From Alphaproteobacteria bacterium (GTDB lineage: Bacteria; Pseudomonadota; Alphaproteobacteria; Acetobacterales; Acetobacteraceae), in NCBI GenBank assembly GCA_016869715.1, contig VGDM01000003.1, positions 1-64,000 of the forward strand: a DNA stretch of 64,000 nucleotides, in the 5' to 3' direction. Below the pieces are notes generated by a model, which worked only from the letters and a program-made list of their open reading frames with translations, ran no database searches and was not told the DNA's origin. Position 1 is the first letter of the stretch, and every line of letters begins with the position of its first letter. The position numbers and the translations under genes are program-made. Below are positions 1 to 7,555 of the stretch, in pieces.

Positions 1-48
1 CTTTTCGGCTGGTACCCGCGTGGGCCGGCCAGCGAACTTCTGGCTCAT
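1..48 (-). CDS. Start of an unidentified protein (partial)
   Basis: An ATG at 48 on the minus strand is preceded by a good ribosome binding site (AGGAGAG about 5 bases upstream). It opens a frame of 16 codons, beginning MSQKFAGRP, that runs off the left edge. It is divergent from flgH, and the roughly 90 bases between them probably hold both promoters. Too little is visible to name a family. Confidence 0.45.
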   Translation of the reverse strand, partial: MSQKFAGRPTRVPAEK

Positions 49-138
49 CTTCACTCTCCTTGGGGTTACGATGAGATAGAAATCCTCCGTTACTCAAATC
101 GCCAATTTGGTCCCATAGGCGCTGACGGGGGACAATTG

Positions 139-876
139 ATGATGCGTCTGCCCATTCTTTTGCGTGCAGCGGTAAGCCTTTTTGCCTGTAGCACTGTCGA
201 ACGGCTTTCGCGCCTTGGTCAAGGCTCGGAATTGGCGAGCATTGAAAACCCAACATCCGATCCGCGCTGGCGCCCGGTGATAATGCCGATGCCCAAACCG
301 GGCGACCTGCCTCTTCAAAACAACAGCCTATGGCGTCAGGGTAGCCGGACCTTTTTGCGGGATCAGCGCGCTGCGTCTGTCGGTGATCTGGTCATCGTTC
401 TGGTGTCCATCCAGGATGAGGCGGATATGGAAAATTCCACCAAGCGCAATCGTGACAATAGCGAAAGCATGGGATTTCCCAATCTACTGCGCTTGGAATC
501 CTCCTTTGGCCGGCTTCTCCCTTCCGGCTTTGATCCTTCCAAGGCAGTATCAGCAAGTTCGGCCAGCGATGTGACGGGCGCGGGTACGCTCAAGCGTTCT
601 GGGCAGATCAATCTACGCGTTGCTGCCACGGTCTCGCAGGTGCTGCCCAATGGCAATCTGGTGGTGGTTGGCCGCCAGGAGGTGCGCGTCAATCAGGAAT
701 TGCGCGATCTGCATGTGGGTGGAAGCATTCGCCCGCAGGATATCGGGTCCGACAATACCGTACGCCATGATCGTCTCGCGGAAGCACGTATCGCCTATGG
801 TGGGCGGGGCACGATCAGCGATGTGCAGCGCCCGCGCTACGGGCAGGAATTCATGGATATCCTGCTGCCCTTCTGA
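139..876 (+). CDS. flgH: Flagellar L-ring protein FlgH
   Basis: FlgH is the outer-membrane lipoprotein that forms the L-ring bushing around the flagellar rod. The roughly 245-residue product has a short hydrophobic leader ending in a lipobox-like LFAC near residue 18. It then shows the family's N-terminal block (SLWR..SRTFLRDQRA..VGDLVIVLV) and C-terminal block (SGQINLRVAATVSQVLPNGNLVV, then GGRGTISDVQRPRYGQEFMDIL). Length is normal. TTG 136, ATG 139 and ATG 142 are alternative starts; an ATG was preferred. Its usual partners flgA and flgI are not beside it inside the window, though the left edge cuts the view. Confidence 0.9.
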   Translation: MMRLPILLRAAVSLFACSTVERLSRLGQGSELASIENPTSDPRWRPVIMPMPKPGDLPLQNNSLWRQGSRTFLRDQRAASVGDLVIVLVSIQDEADMENSTKRNRDNSESMGFPNLLRLESSFGRLLPSGFDPSKAVSASSASDVTGAGTLKRSGQINLRVAATVSQVLPNGNLVVVGRQEVRVNQELRDLHVGGSIRPQDIGSDNTVRHDRLAEARIAYGGRGTISDVQRPRYGQEFMDILLPF

Positions 877-919
877 TCTTGTGATGGCGTGATTCTTTTG
901 GCGGGATTATGCCTCATGC

Positions 920-1750
920 TCACCGATCGGCGTGCTTGCGTTCGTAATGCTTGCGGTATTTCTGCGTGACAAGATCGGTCTTCACCACCACTGAAACATC
1001 GGTCGTGTTGAACTGTTCATCCAACACGGCGCCATCGCCGACAAAACCCCCAAGCCGCAGATAGCCCTTCACCAAGGGTGGCAAGACCGCGAGCGTGGTA
1101 CGCTTGTCAATGCTCGCCGGGTCCTTGCGCCGCATGTCCACAAAGCGTTGCGGCAATGCGCGAGGGCGTAAATCTTCTGGCGCCAGATGGAAGGCGTGCA
1201 GATAGGTCAATTGATCGGCCAACGCATCCAGCTCGATGCCGGGCAGCGAAGCGCAGCCAAACATCAGCGCAATATCATGGCGGAAGACATAGGCCGCGAT
1301 GCCATCCCACAGCAATTGCAGCGTGCCGCGGCTGCGATAGGCGCCGTCCACGCAGGACCGGCCCAATTCCAGCACCGGCGCCGGATAGGCGACGAGGCGA
1401 GAGACATCATATTCGCTTTCTGAATACCAACGCCCGAGCTGCGCCGCGCCCTCCCGCCGGATCAGGCGATAGGTGCCAACGACTGATTCCGGCCCCTCGC
1501 CCCGATTATGATCCACCACCAGCAAGTGATCCGCCACGGCGTCAAAATCATCACGGTCACGATGGCTGACTGCGGTGGCAGCATCGGCGCGGGCGCCCAT
1601 TTCCCGATAGAAAACCCGATAGCGCAGCGCTTGCACGGCATCCAATTCATCAGCCGTCCTCGCAAGGCGCACGCCCAGATTGCCGGCGCGCAATTCTTTA
1701 AAGCCCGCTTCGGGAGGGGCAGGCTCATCCTGTTTGATCGGCATCAGCAA
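920..1750 (-). CDS. olsB: L-ornithine N-alpha-acyltransferase (OlsB-like)
   Basis: OlsB transfers a 3-hydroxyacyl chain from acyl-ACP to ornithine, the first step of ornithine-lipid synthesis at the inner membrane. The 276-residue product has the OlsB/hemolysin-like GNAT fold: an N-terminal LGVRLARTADELDAVQALRYRVFY block, then DHLLVVD, a VVGTYRLIRR strand, LELGRSCVDGAYR and a MFGCASLPG segment. An alternative start lies two codons in (1744). No olsA acyltransferase is adjacent; in many alphaproteobacteria the two are linked. The family is secure. Ornithine as the substrate rests on family membership. Confidence 0.85.
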   Translation of the reverse strand: MLMPIKQDEPAPPEAGFKELRAGNLGVRLARTADELDAVQALRYRVFYREMGARADAATAVSHRDRDDFDAVADHLLVVDHNRGEGPESVVGTYRLIRREGAAQLGRWYSESEYDVSRLVAYPAPVLELGRSCVDGAYRSRGTLQLLWDGIAAYVFRHDIALMFGCASLPGIELDALADQLTYLHAFHLAPEDLRPRALPQRFVDMRRKDPASIDKRTTLAVLPPLVKGYLRLGGFVGDGAVLDEQFNTTDVSVVVKTDLVTQKYRKHYERKHADR

Positions 1751-1845
1751 TCCCGTTTCAGGGCGGCCCCATTCCTGGAATGCCCCAGGGTCACAAACCC
1801 CAGTTCAAGTTATAGGATAAAACGCCTGATCGCGAAATCGGGCGG

Positions 1846-2271
1846 TCAGGCCGCAACGCCACGGCGTTTCCGAGGCTTTATGCCAAGGCCGATCTTCTTG
1901 GCAAGGGAGGAACGCTGCTTGGCGTATCGGGGCGCTACCATTGGGTAATCCAACGGTCATCCCCAGCGTTCGCGATATTGTTCCGGCGTCATATTGAACG
2001 AGGTTTTCAGATGGCGCTTCAGCATTTTCATCTTCTTGCCATCTTCCAGACAAATGATGAATTCCGGTGTCACTGATTTGGCGATTGACAGCGCCGGCTC
2101 CGGGCGTTGCGATGCCGGTGCCGGTACGCTTTCAATTGTAGACAATGTCTGGGGGACTTCCTTGATCAAGCCAGGTAGCGCAGAAGCCGCAACAGCATTA
2201 TGCGCCACATGCGCAGAGACAATTTGCGCGGTAAGCGCCAGGATGTTGGAGGCAGACTTGATTTCGGACAT
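1846..2271 (-). pseudogene. mucR: MucR/Ros-family regulator interrupted by an in-frame TGA
   Basis: MucR proteins are zinc-finger H-NS-like regulators of exopolysaccharide, motility and cell-cycle genes in alphaproteobacteria. The product reads through the MucR core (FIICLEDGKKMKMLKRHLK, then MTPEQYRERWG) and meets TGA at codon 105 (1957-1959). With no frame change it continues PLDYPMVAPRYAKQRS and SLAKKIGLG, the family's C-terminal block, to a stop at 1846. The full frame is 141 codons, normal for the family. Leucine usually stands at the stop position. The ATG at 2271 has AAGGA 7 bases upstream, better than the ATG at 2289. A nonsense mutation, a base-call error or a functional truncated product are all possible. 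Confidence 0.75.
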
Positions 2272-2393
2272 CGGATTTTCCTTGAACATTTTTGGATTTC
2301 TTTGTTTTCTCTGGCCAAAAAAGCCAGTAATGATTTATAAATTCATAGTGGGGGTGGCGGGTGGGCCGACATCTCTCAAAAGAGAAATGATCG

Positions 2394-2660
2394 ATGCGAA
2401 CCACAACCACTACTATGTGTGACAAATGGCCCAAGCCGGATCACCAGATTGATATCTCATTGGAAACATGTCCGATGACCTTTGTTCTCGTGCGTCTGGC
2501 ATTGGACCAAATGAGACCCGGACAGATTTTGGAGATCAGGCTGCGTGGGGCGGAACCGCGCCGCAACGTGCCACTGACGGCTGAGGAGCAGGGGCATGAG
2601 GTGGTCGGCATCACTGATCAGGAAAATGGTCAATCCGTTATTCTGCTGCGCCACGGTTGA
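2394..2660 (+). CDS. TusA/SirA-family sulfur-carrier protein
   Basis: TusA-like proteins carry persulfide sulfur on one cysteine for tRNA thiolation, molybdenum cofactor or other sulfur relays. The 88-residue product has the family core: a beta strand (IDISLETCPMTFVLVRLAL) with the sulfur-binding cysteine in CPMT, where classical TusA has CPxP, then a helix, MRPGQILEIRL and EEQGHEVVGI. An alternative ATG lies at 2415. The 3' end overlaps the convergent rimI gene by 31 bases. The precise sulfur pathway cannot be told from here. Confidence 0.75.
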   Translation: MRTTTTTMCDKWPKPDHQIDISLETCPMTFVLVRLALDQMRPGQILEIRLRGAEPRRNVPLTAEEQGHEVVGITDQENGQSVILLRHG

Positions 2661-3106
2661 TCAACCAGGGCTTTGCGCAAGACCAATGCAGCCGCGTCAT
2701 CGGCATAGTAGCGCGGACGGCGACCAACCAGTCGCGCCCCAACACGATCATAAAGCGCCCGCGCTGCGGCATTGTGTTCCGCAACCTCCAGAAAGAGTTC
2801 TGCTGCCCCGCGCCGCGCGGCTTCAGACATTAGCGCTTGCAGCAACAGACCCCCAAGCCCTTGCCCCCGCGCCTCAGGCCGGACGGCAATGGTCAGGATT
2901 TCAGCCTGATCTGTCTGCACGCGGCCAAGCGCGAAGCCAAGTGGTTGAATCTGCCGCGTGGCCAGCAGGCCGAAATGCCCAGGCAGGCCGAGCATGAGCG
3001 TGATGGCAGATACCCCCCAAGCCTGATTGGCCGCGAAGCTTTCCGCGTGCATTTCGGCCATCAGCGCCGCCGCTTCAGCGCCCGCCGCCTTGATCAGGAC
3101 GGCCAT
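2630..3106 (-). CDS. rimI: Ribosomal protein alanine N-acetyltransferase RimI
   Basis: A GNAT enzyme expected to acetylate the N-terminal alanine of ribosomal protein S18. The 158-residue product has the acetyl-CoA loop (VRPEARGQGLGGLLLQALM), followed by a helix and AAELFLEVAEHNAAARALYDRVGARLVGRRPRYY, a characteristic RimI run. It starts five bases after the tsaB stop, and the tsaB-rimI order is common in proteobacteria. The C-terminus runs slightly past the usual family end, into the convergent TusA-like gene. Confidence 0.88.
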   Translation of the reverse strand: MAVLIKAAGAEAAALMAEMHAESFAANQAWGVSAITLMLGLPGHFGLLATRQIQPLGFALGRVQTDQAEILTIAVRPEARGQGLGGLLLQALMSEAARRGAAELFLEVAEHNAAARALYDRVGARLVGRRPRYYADDAAALVLRKALVDQPWRSRITD

Positions 3107-3111
3107 GCGCG

Positions 3112-3771
3112 TCAGCCAGGCCGCGTGGTGGCGGGCGCTTCGGCATAAAGCGGGGCCGCGCTGCGCTGGGGCAGTTTACCTGCCAGTATTCGTCCGGCCA
3201 CGCGGCCCACCGCTTCGGCCAAAGGAAATTCGGGTAACATGGCGCTGGCGGCAAAACCCCGCGCGGTCAGTGCCGTCGCCACCGGTGCCGCCGCATCTCC
3301 AACCAGCAAAACGGGTCCGGCGGGGTCGGGCAGGTCGGCCAGCTGCAGGATCATGGGTGCTTCGGGCCAAGCCGCGCCTGGGGGGAAGATTTCCAGCACC
3401 ACGCGGCCCTGGCGCTTATCCAGCACCGACCAAAGCGCCTGACCCGCCCGCGCGGAGGGCGGGACTGCAGACGCCAACGCCTCCCCCGTGGTCACGCCCA
3501 TCACGGGCTTGCCAAGCGCCTGCGCCAAGCCCTCGGCCAACGCAATGGCGGTGCGGAGGCCGGTGAAACCGCCTGGGCCAACACCCACGGCAATGGCATC
3601 CAGGCTGGCGGGCGCTGCGCCTGCTTCCGCCAAAACCTGCTCGGCCATCGGGGGCAGGGCAGAGGGATGGCCGCGCGGTGCCTCATGCAGCGCGGCTGAC
3701 AGTAGCGCATCATCGCGAAGCAGCGCCACAGAACAGCGCGCCAAGGCCCCTTCGAGGGCAAGGATCAACAT
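3112..3771 (-). CDS. tsaB: tRNA threonylcarbamoyladenosine synthesis protein TsaB
   Basis: TsaB partners TsaD and TsaE in making t6A at position 37 of ANN-decoding tRNAs. The 219-residue product begins MLILALEGALARCSVALL and contains the ASKHA-fold signatures HPSALPPMAEQVL and GVGPGGFTGLRTAIALAEGLAQ. It then shows GVTTGEALA and a variable C-terminal half. An upstream ATG in the same frame (3852) would add 27 residues that do not belong to the family, so 3771 was chosen. It is the first gene of a two-gene unit with rimI. Confidence 0.88.
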   Translation of the reverse strand: MLILALEGALARCSVALLRDDALLSAALHEAPRGHPSALPPMAEQVLAEAGAAPASLDAIAVGVGPGGFTGLRTAIALAEGLAQALGKPVMGVTTGEALASAVPPSARAGQALWSVLDKRQGRVVLEIFPPGAAWPEAPMILQLADLPDPAGPVLLVGDAAAPVATALTARGFAASAMLPEFPLAEAVGRVAGRILAGKLPQRSAAPLYAEAPATTRPG

Positions 3772-3891
3772 GGCGTAAAATCTTGTCGCGGCATCGTCGG
3801 AGTGTTTACGCCAAATCGCCGGCGCAGAGAAACCCTGGCGCAATCCGCGCATTCATGCAGACTTCCCAAAACATCCAAAGGGAGAAACGCC

Positions 3892-4848
3892 ATGAAGCTT
3901 ACCCGCCGCGCCGCCTTGGCCGCGCCCGCCTTATTGCTTGCTGCCCGCACCAAAGCGCAGGGCGGCTTTCCCAATCGCGCCGTGCGCATGATTGTGCCCT
4001 ATACGCCGGGGGGCGTTTCCGACATCACCGCGCGACTGATCGCCGAGCCCTTGGCCGCCACCTGGGGCCAGCCCGTGCCGGTGGAAAATCGCGCCGGGGC
4101 GGATGGTGTTATCGGGACAGAGGTTGTCGCGCGCAGCGCGCCGGATGGGCACACACTTGGCCTGGTATCGGTCGCGCATCCGATCAATGCCGCGTTTTAT
4201 CGGCTGCCCTTCGATACCATGCGCGATTTCACCTTCATCACTCAGACCACGGCGACACCTTTGGTGCTATGTGCGCCGAAAGCCTTCGCGCCAAATACGC
4301 CCGCCGAATTGGTGGACTATGCCAAGCGTAACCCCGGCGTGACCTTTGCCGGAACGGGCGGCGTGGTGCGCCTGGCGCCGGTGCTTTTTGCCGAGCGTAC
4401 TGGCATCAAGCTCGAAAACGTGCCCTATCGCGGCAGCACCCAGGCGCATCCGGACCTCATCGCCAATCGCGTGAACATCATGTTTGACACGGTGCCGGCA
4501 GCGCTGCCGCATATCCAGGCCGGTACGCTCAAAGCCCTTGCCACGACCGGCGCACGACGCAGCCCGCAATTGCTCGATGTGCCAACCTTTGGCGAAGCCT
4601 TCCTGCCAGGATTTGAGGCTTCAACCTGGGGCATGGTGATTGGCCCGGCCGGCATTCCGGCGCCGGTTCTGGCCAAGCTGAATGCCGATATCCGCGCCGC
4701 GCTGCAGGTGTTAAGCGTGGTGGAACGCCACAAGACGCTCGGCGCTGAGATTGTCTCCAATACGCCTGAGGAAATGCGCGCCTTCACGGAAGCGGAGATG
4801 AAGAAATGGGGCGATGCGGCGCGCGTGGCGGGCATTCAGCCACAATAA
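3892..4848 (+). CDS. Bug-family (tripartite tricarboxylate) solute-binding protein
   Basis: An exported periplasmic receptor of the TctC/Bug family, which binds carboxylated small molecules. The 318-residue product starts with a signal peptide holding a twin arginine (LTRRAALAAPALLLAA), cleaved near AQGG. The Bug core follows: PNRAVRMIVPYTPGGVSDI, then a GQPVPVENRAGADG loop and the C-terminal PGFEASTWGMV and PAGIPAPVL blocks. The ribosome site GGGAG is 7 bases before ATG 3892. No tctA or tctB membrane genes are nearby, as is usual for these orphan receptors, so the ligand is unknown. Confidence 0.88.
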   Translation: MKLTRRAALAAPALLLAARTKAQGGFPNRAVRMIVPYTPGGVSDITARLIAEPLAATWGQPVPVENRAGADGVIGTEVVARSAPDGHTLGLVSVAHPINAAFYRLPFDTMRDFTFITQTTATPLVLCAPKAFAPNTPAELVDYAKRNPGVTFAGTGGVVRLAPVLFAERTGIKLENVPYRGSTQAHPDLIANRVNIMFDTVPAALPHIQAGTLKALATTGARRSPQLLDVPTFGEAFLPGFEASTWGMVIGPAGIPAPVLAKLNADIRAALQVLSVVERHKTLGAEIVSNTPEEMRAFTEAEMKKWGDAARVAGIQPQ

Positions 4849-4864
4849 ACGTTGCGCTCATCAA

Positions 4865-4889
4865 GGGGATCGCGTGCTGGCGCGACCCC
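4865..4889. terminator. Possible terminator hairpin between convergent genes
   Basis: A GC-rich inverted repeat (GGGG, bulged A, TCGCG / loop TGCTGG / CGCGACCCC) lies 17 bases after the Bug stop codon and 10 bases before the convergent rhodanese ends. There is no T tract, so an intrinsic terminator is only a suggestion. Confidence 0.35.
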
Positions 4890-4899
4890 CGTTCTGGCA

Positions 4900-5280
4900 T
4901 CAGGCCATTTCAATCTCGCCGCCGACATCCACCCAATTCTTGAAGCCGCCCAGATTGCGCACATTGGCATAGCCCATGTCATGCAGCGTCTTCAGCACCA
5001 GAGCAGATCGCCCGCCCGAGGCGCAATAGGCGACAATCGTCTTGGCACGATCAAAATTCGCATCACGCAAAGCGGAATTAGGATCAGCACGGAATTCCAT
5101 CACACCGCGCGGAATGGTCAAGGCGCCCGGCACCTTGACTGAGGCCGCGACTTTGCTTGGCTCACGGACATCCAGGAACACAACATCAGCGCGGCCGACC
5201 AGGCCCTTGGCTTCATCGGCGCTGATGCACGGCACCACGGCTTCCGCGGCGGCGAGCATTTGTTGGACGGTTAGGGTCAT
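4900..5280 (-). CDS. Rhodanese-domain protein
   Basis: A single-domain sulfurtransferase of 126 residues. The rhodanese fold is visible as VVFLDVREPSKVAA, PGALTIPRGVMEFR, the active-site loop AYCASGGRSALVLKTL with the catalytic cysteine, and GYANVRNLGGFKNWV. The start at 5280 has a strong ribosome site (GGAGGAATGGGCC-ATG). It lies 76 bases after the broken VOC gene on the same strand. The sulfur donor and acceptor are unknown. Confidence 0.85.
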   Translation of the reverse strand: MTLTVQQMLAAAEAVVPCISADEAKGLVGRADVVFLDVREPSKVAASVKVPGALTIPRGVMEFRADPNSALRDANFDRAKTIVAYCASGGRSALVLKTLHDMGYANVRNLGGFKNWVDVGGEIEMA

Positions 5281-5356
5281 GGCCCATTCCTCCCAGAATG
5301 GAGGCGCATCATAGGTAGTATTCACACTTACTACACAAGCGTTCGGCCACACATGA

Positions 5357-5833
5357 TCACGCCCGAAGCGCTGCCGAAGGCAAATATCGCAGGTCCTGAA
5401 TTCGAGCGCCGTTGCCGATCCTCTCGGAGAAGCGCAACAGGTAGCCGTCAGGATCCTGCACCAGGAATTGTCGCACCGTCATCGAACCTTCGCCGACGCG
5501 GTAGGCCTTCTCCTCAGTGTCGAGAAACAGTGGCCAACCCACCGCGGCCAAGGCCGCCAGGATTGGCGCAATATCCTCGACCGCGATCTCAAGATTGATG
5601 CCCCGTCCCAGCGGCGGCTCAAGCGGGCCCGTCACCCAGTCCCGATCCGTACCGAGCTGGTCCAGCGTCACCCGCGCCGAGCCGCACTGAAGGCAGGCGA
5701 AGCCGTACTCTGGCCGGTCGTAGATCACGGCGAAGCCACAGGGCCCGCATCAGAAGGCAAGGCTTCTGGCAAGGTCACGCACCGAAAGCTCGGGGACGAG
5801 GTCGGCAGGGCGGGGTGCGAGGGGTGGGGTCAT
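5357..5833 (-). pseudogene. VOC (glyoxalase/bleomycin-resistance fold) protein with in-frame TGA
   Basis: The gene starts at ATG 5833 after GGGAGGAATTAGCC and reads LVPELSVRDLARSLAF, then meets TGA at codon 28 (5750-5752). In the same frame it continues CGPCGFAVIYDRPEYGFACL and the rest of a typical VOC domain, including LEPPLGRGINLEI and QFLVQDPDGYLLRF. VOC relatives carry tryptophan at the stop position (SLAFW), so a TGG-to-TGA change explains it. Reinitiation at an internal ATT or GTG codon would give only the C-terminal 120 or so residues. Without the stop, the length (158 codons) is normal for a two-module VOC protein. Confidence 0.75.
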
Positions 5834-5895
5834 GGCTAATTCCTCCCCGGATGAGGCGGCATCATGGGGCACAATTGGTCAAATCGCCGAAGCAG

Positions 5896-6282
5896 TCATG
5901 CGCGCATCAGCGCCCCCCGCAAGGCCAGGGCTGCCGCGATGCCCAAAACGCTGAAGGTTCCCGCCATGCCGAAGACACGAAAGCGATAATCCTCAGGGTC
6001 CTGCACCATGCCCATGCCATGGGAAGGGCGTGCAAGAACCAGCAGCGCCCCAAGCGCGTGCAGCAGCCATGGCCAGGCGCCGCCCCATTCCGCCAGGATC
6101 AGCAGCACCACCGCAAAGGGCACGAATTCCCCAAAATTGGCATGAGCCCGGATGGCGCGTTCCAAGGCGGCATTGCCCCCTGACCCGAGCGGAATCCGCT
6201 CGGCCCGCCGATAGCGAATGACGCGAAAGCTGAGCCAGAGGAAGATCAGCGTCGAAGGCAGGGTCCAGAAGGCGATGAGCAT
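5896..6282 (-). CDS. MAPEG-family membrane protein
   Basis: A small integral membrane protein of 128 residues with about four hydrophobic helices (LIAFWTLPSTLIFLWLSF, FVPFAVVLLILAEWGG, ALGALLVLARPSHG, GTFSVLGIAAALAL). It has the MAPEG pattern ALERAIRAHANFGEFVPFA, where the RAxANxxE segment matches the glutathione-binding region of eicosanoid/glutathione transferases. The start at 6282 has AAGGAGGG about 8 bases upstream. The substrate is unknown. Confidence 0.85.
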   Translation of the reverse strand: MLIAFWTLPSTLIFLWLSFRVIRYRRAERIPLGSGGNAALERAIRAHANFGEFVPFAVVLLILAEWGGAWPWLLHALGALLVLARPSHGMGMVQDPEDYRFRVFGMAGTFSVLGIAAALALRGALMRA

Positions 6283-6394
6283 GGGGGAATGCCCTCCTTT
6301 TTGCCCTGGGTGGGCCAGGCGAGGCGTTTTGCGCTTCGGGCGTTGCGAAAACAAGCATTCCCATTCCCCGCCCAAACCGGCATAGGTTCACGCC

Positions 6395-7555
6395 ATGGTA
6401 AGTCAGAAAACCGCCCTCATCCTCGGCGCCGGCATCATGGGCCTTTGTACTGCCTGGGCGCTGGCGCGCGCCGGTTGGCAGGTGCGCGTGGTCGAACAGG
6501 CGCCCATCCCCAATCCCCGCGGTGCCTCGGTTGATCAGCACCGGCTGATCCGCCACGCCTACGGCGCGCAGGCCGGCTATATGCGCCTGGTTGATCCTGC
6601 CTATGCGGCCTGGGAGATGATCTGGGTCGCCATCGGCGCGCGGCATTATGTCGAAACCGGCGTGCTGGCACTCGCCAGTCATCAGGGCGGCTGGCTTGCC
6701 GAAAGCAGCATTGCCTTGCGCGGGGATGGCCATGCTTGCGCCGACCTGCCGCCAGATCAGATCACCGCGCGCTTTCCCATGCTGTCTGATACCGGCATCG
6801 CCGCGGCCTTTACCCTGCCGCGCGGCGGCGTTTTGCTCGCGGAACGCATCGTTGCCGGGCTTGCCGCGCATCTCGTGACAAAGAGTGTGGTGTTCGAAGC
6901 GGCCGAGGTCGTCGCCGCCCAACCGGCGCGCAAAACCCTGCGCTTCGCCAATGGCACTGAGCGCAGCGCTGATCTGCTGGTGCTGGCGGCCGGCCCCTGG
7001 GGGCCGAGGCTGCTCGGCACTGGGCTCGATGGGCGCGTGGTGCCGTCCCGCCAGATCCTCGTCAGGCTTGAACCCCCTCCTGGCTTCCGCGCCGCCTGGG
7101 AAGCCGCGCCCATGCTGCTTGATCTGGCCGAGGATGGCGGGTTTTACGCTGTGCCGTCGGTTGCGGGCACCGCACTCAAGATCGGGGATCACCGCTTTTC
7201 GCGCCAGGGCGATACCGGGGCCGATTCGCGCGTGGCCTCGCCCGCGGAAATTGAGGAAATCCTGGCCCTGGCCCGCCCGCGCCTGATCAACGCGGCGGGC
7301 TATCGCGTGCTAGGCGCCCAGGCTTGTTATTACGATGTGGAAGGCCGGGAGGAATTCATCCTGGAAGCCCCCACCCCCGGTTGCTTCGTCATGTCCGGCT
7401 TTTCCGGCCATGGCTTCAAATTCGCCCCGGTTTTGGGTCTGGCCCTGGCCGCAGCGGCAGAGGATAATAACCTTGCCCGCGCGCTGCCGGGCTGGGCCGC
7501 GGGGCGGGATGCCCCGGTACCCGGCCTGCTGGCCGGATTGGAGAGCACAAGATGA
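6395..7555 (+). CDS. FAD-dependent amine/amino-acid oxidase (DAO family)
   Basis: A flavoprotein of 386 residues in the DAO family (sarcosine oxidase, glycine oxidase, DadA group). It opens with the dinucleotide-binding motif ALILGAGIMGLCTAWALARAG and the glutamate-ending second strand VRVVEQAP. VDQHRLIRHAYG follows near residue 48, a region like that before the FAD-linking segment in sarcosine oxidases. The C-terminal motif FVMSGFSGHGFKFAPVLG is the usual DAO closing block. It overlaps the next gene by ATGA, so the two are probably translated together. The substrate is unknown. Confidence 0.82.
   Translation: MVSQKTALILGAGIMGLCTAWALARAGWQVRVVEQAPIPNPRGASVDQHRLIRHAYGAQAGYMRLVDPAYAAWEMIWVAIGARHYVETGVLALASHQGGWLAESSIALRGDGHACADLPPDQITARFPMLSDTGIAAAFTLPRGGVLLAERIVAGLAAHLVTKSVVFEAAEVVAAQPARKTLRFANGTERSADLLVLAAGPWGPRLLGTGLDGRVVPSRQILVRLEPPPGFRAAWEAAPMLLDLAEDGGFYAVPSVAGTALKIGDHRFSRQGDTGADSRVASPAEIEEILALARPRLINAAGYRVLGAQACYYDVEGREEFILEAPTPGCFVMSGFSGHGFKFAPVLGLALAAAAEDNNLARALPGWAAGRDAPVPGLLAGLESTR

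Noticed and set aside
1846-5833. TGA read as an amino acid, since two nearby genes have in-frame TGA.
   Set aside because: Most intact genes here end at TGA, other broken genes carry TAG and TAA, and the expected residues at the stops differ (leucine, tryptophan, arginine). A uniform recoding does not fit.
5993-7192. A long open frame on the minus strand (about 400 codons) opposite the FAD oxidoreductase.
   Set aside because: It crosses two clearly coding genes (MAPEG and DAO family), has no family pattern, and is a typical antisense shadow in GC-rich DNA.
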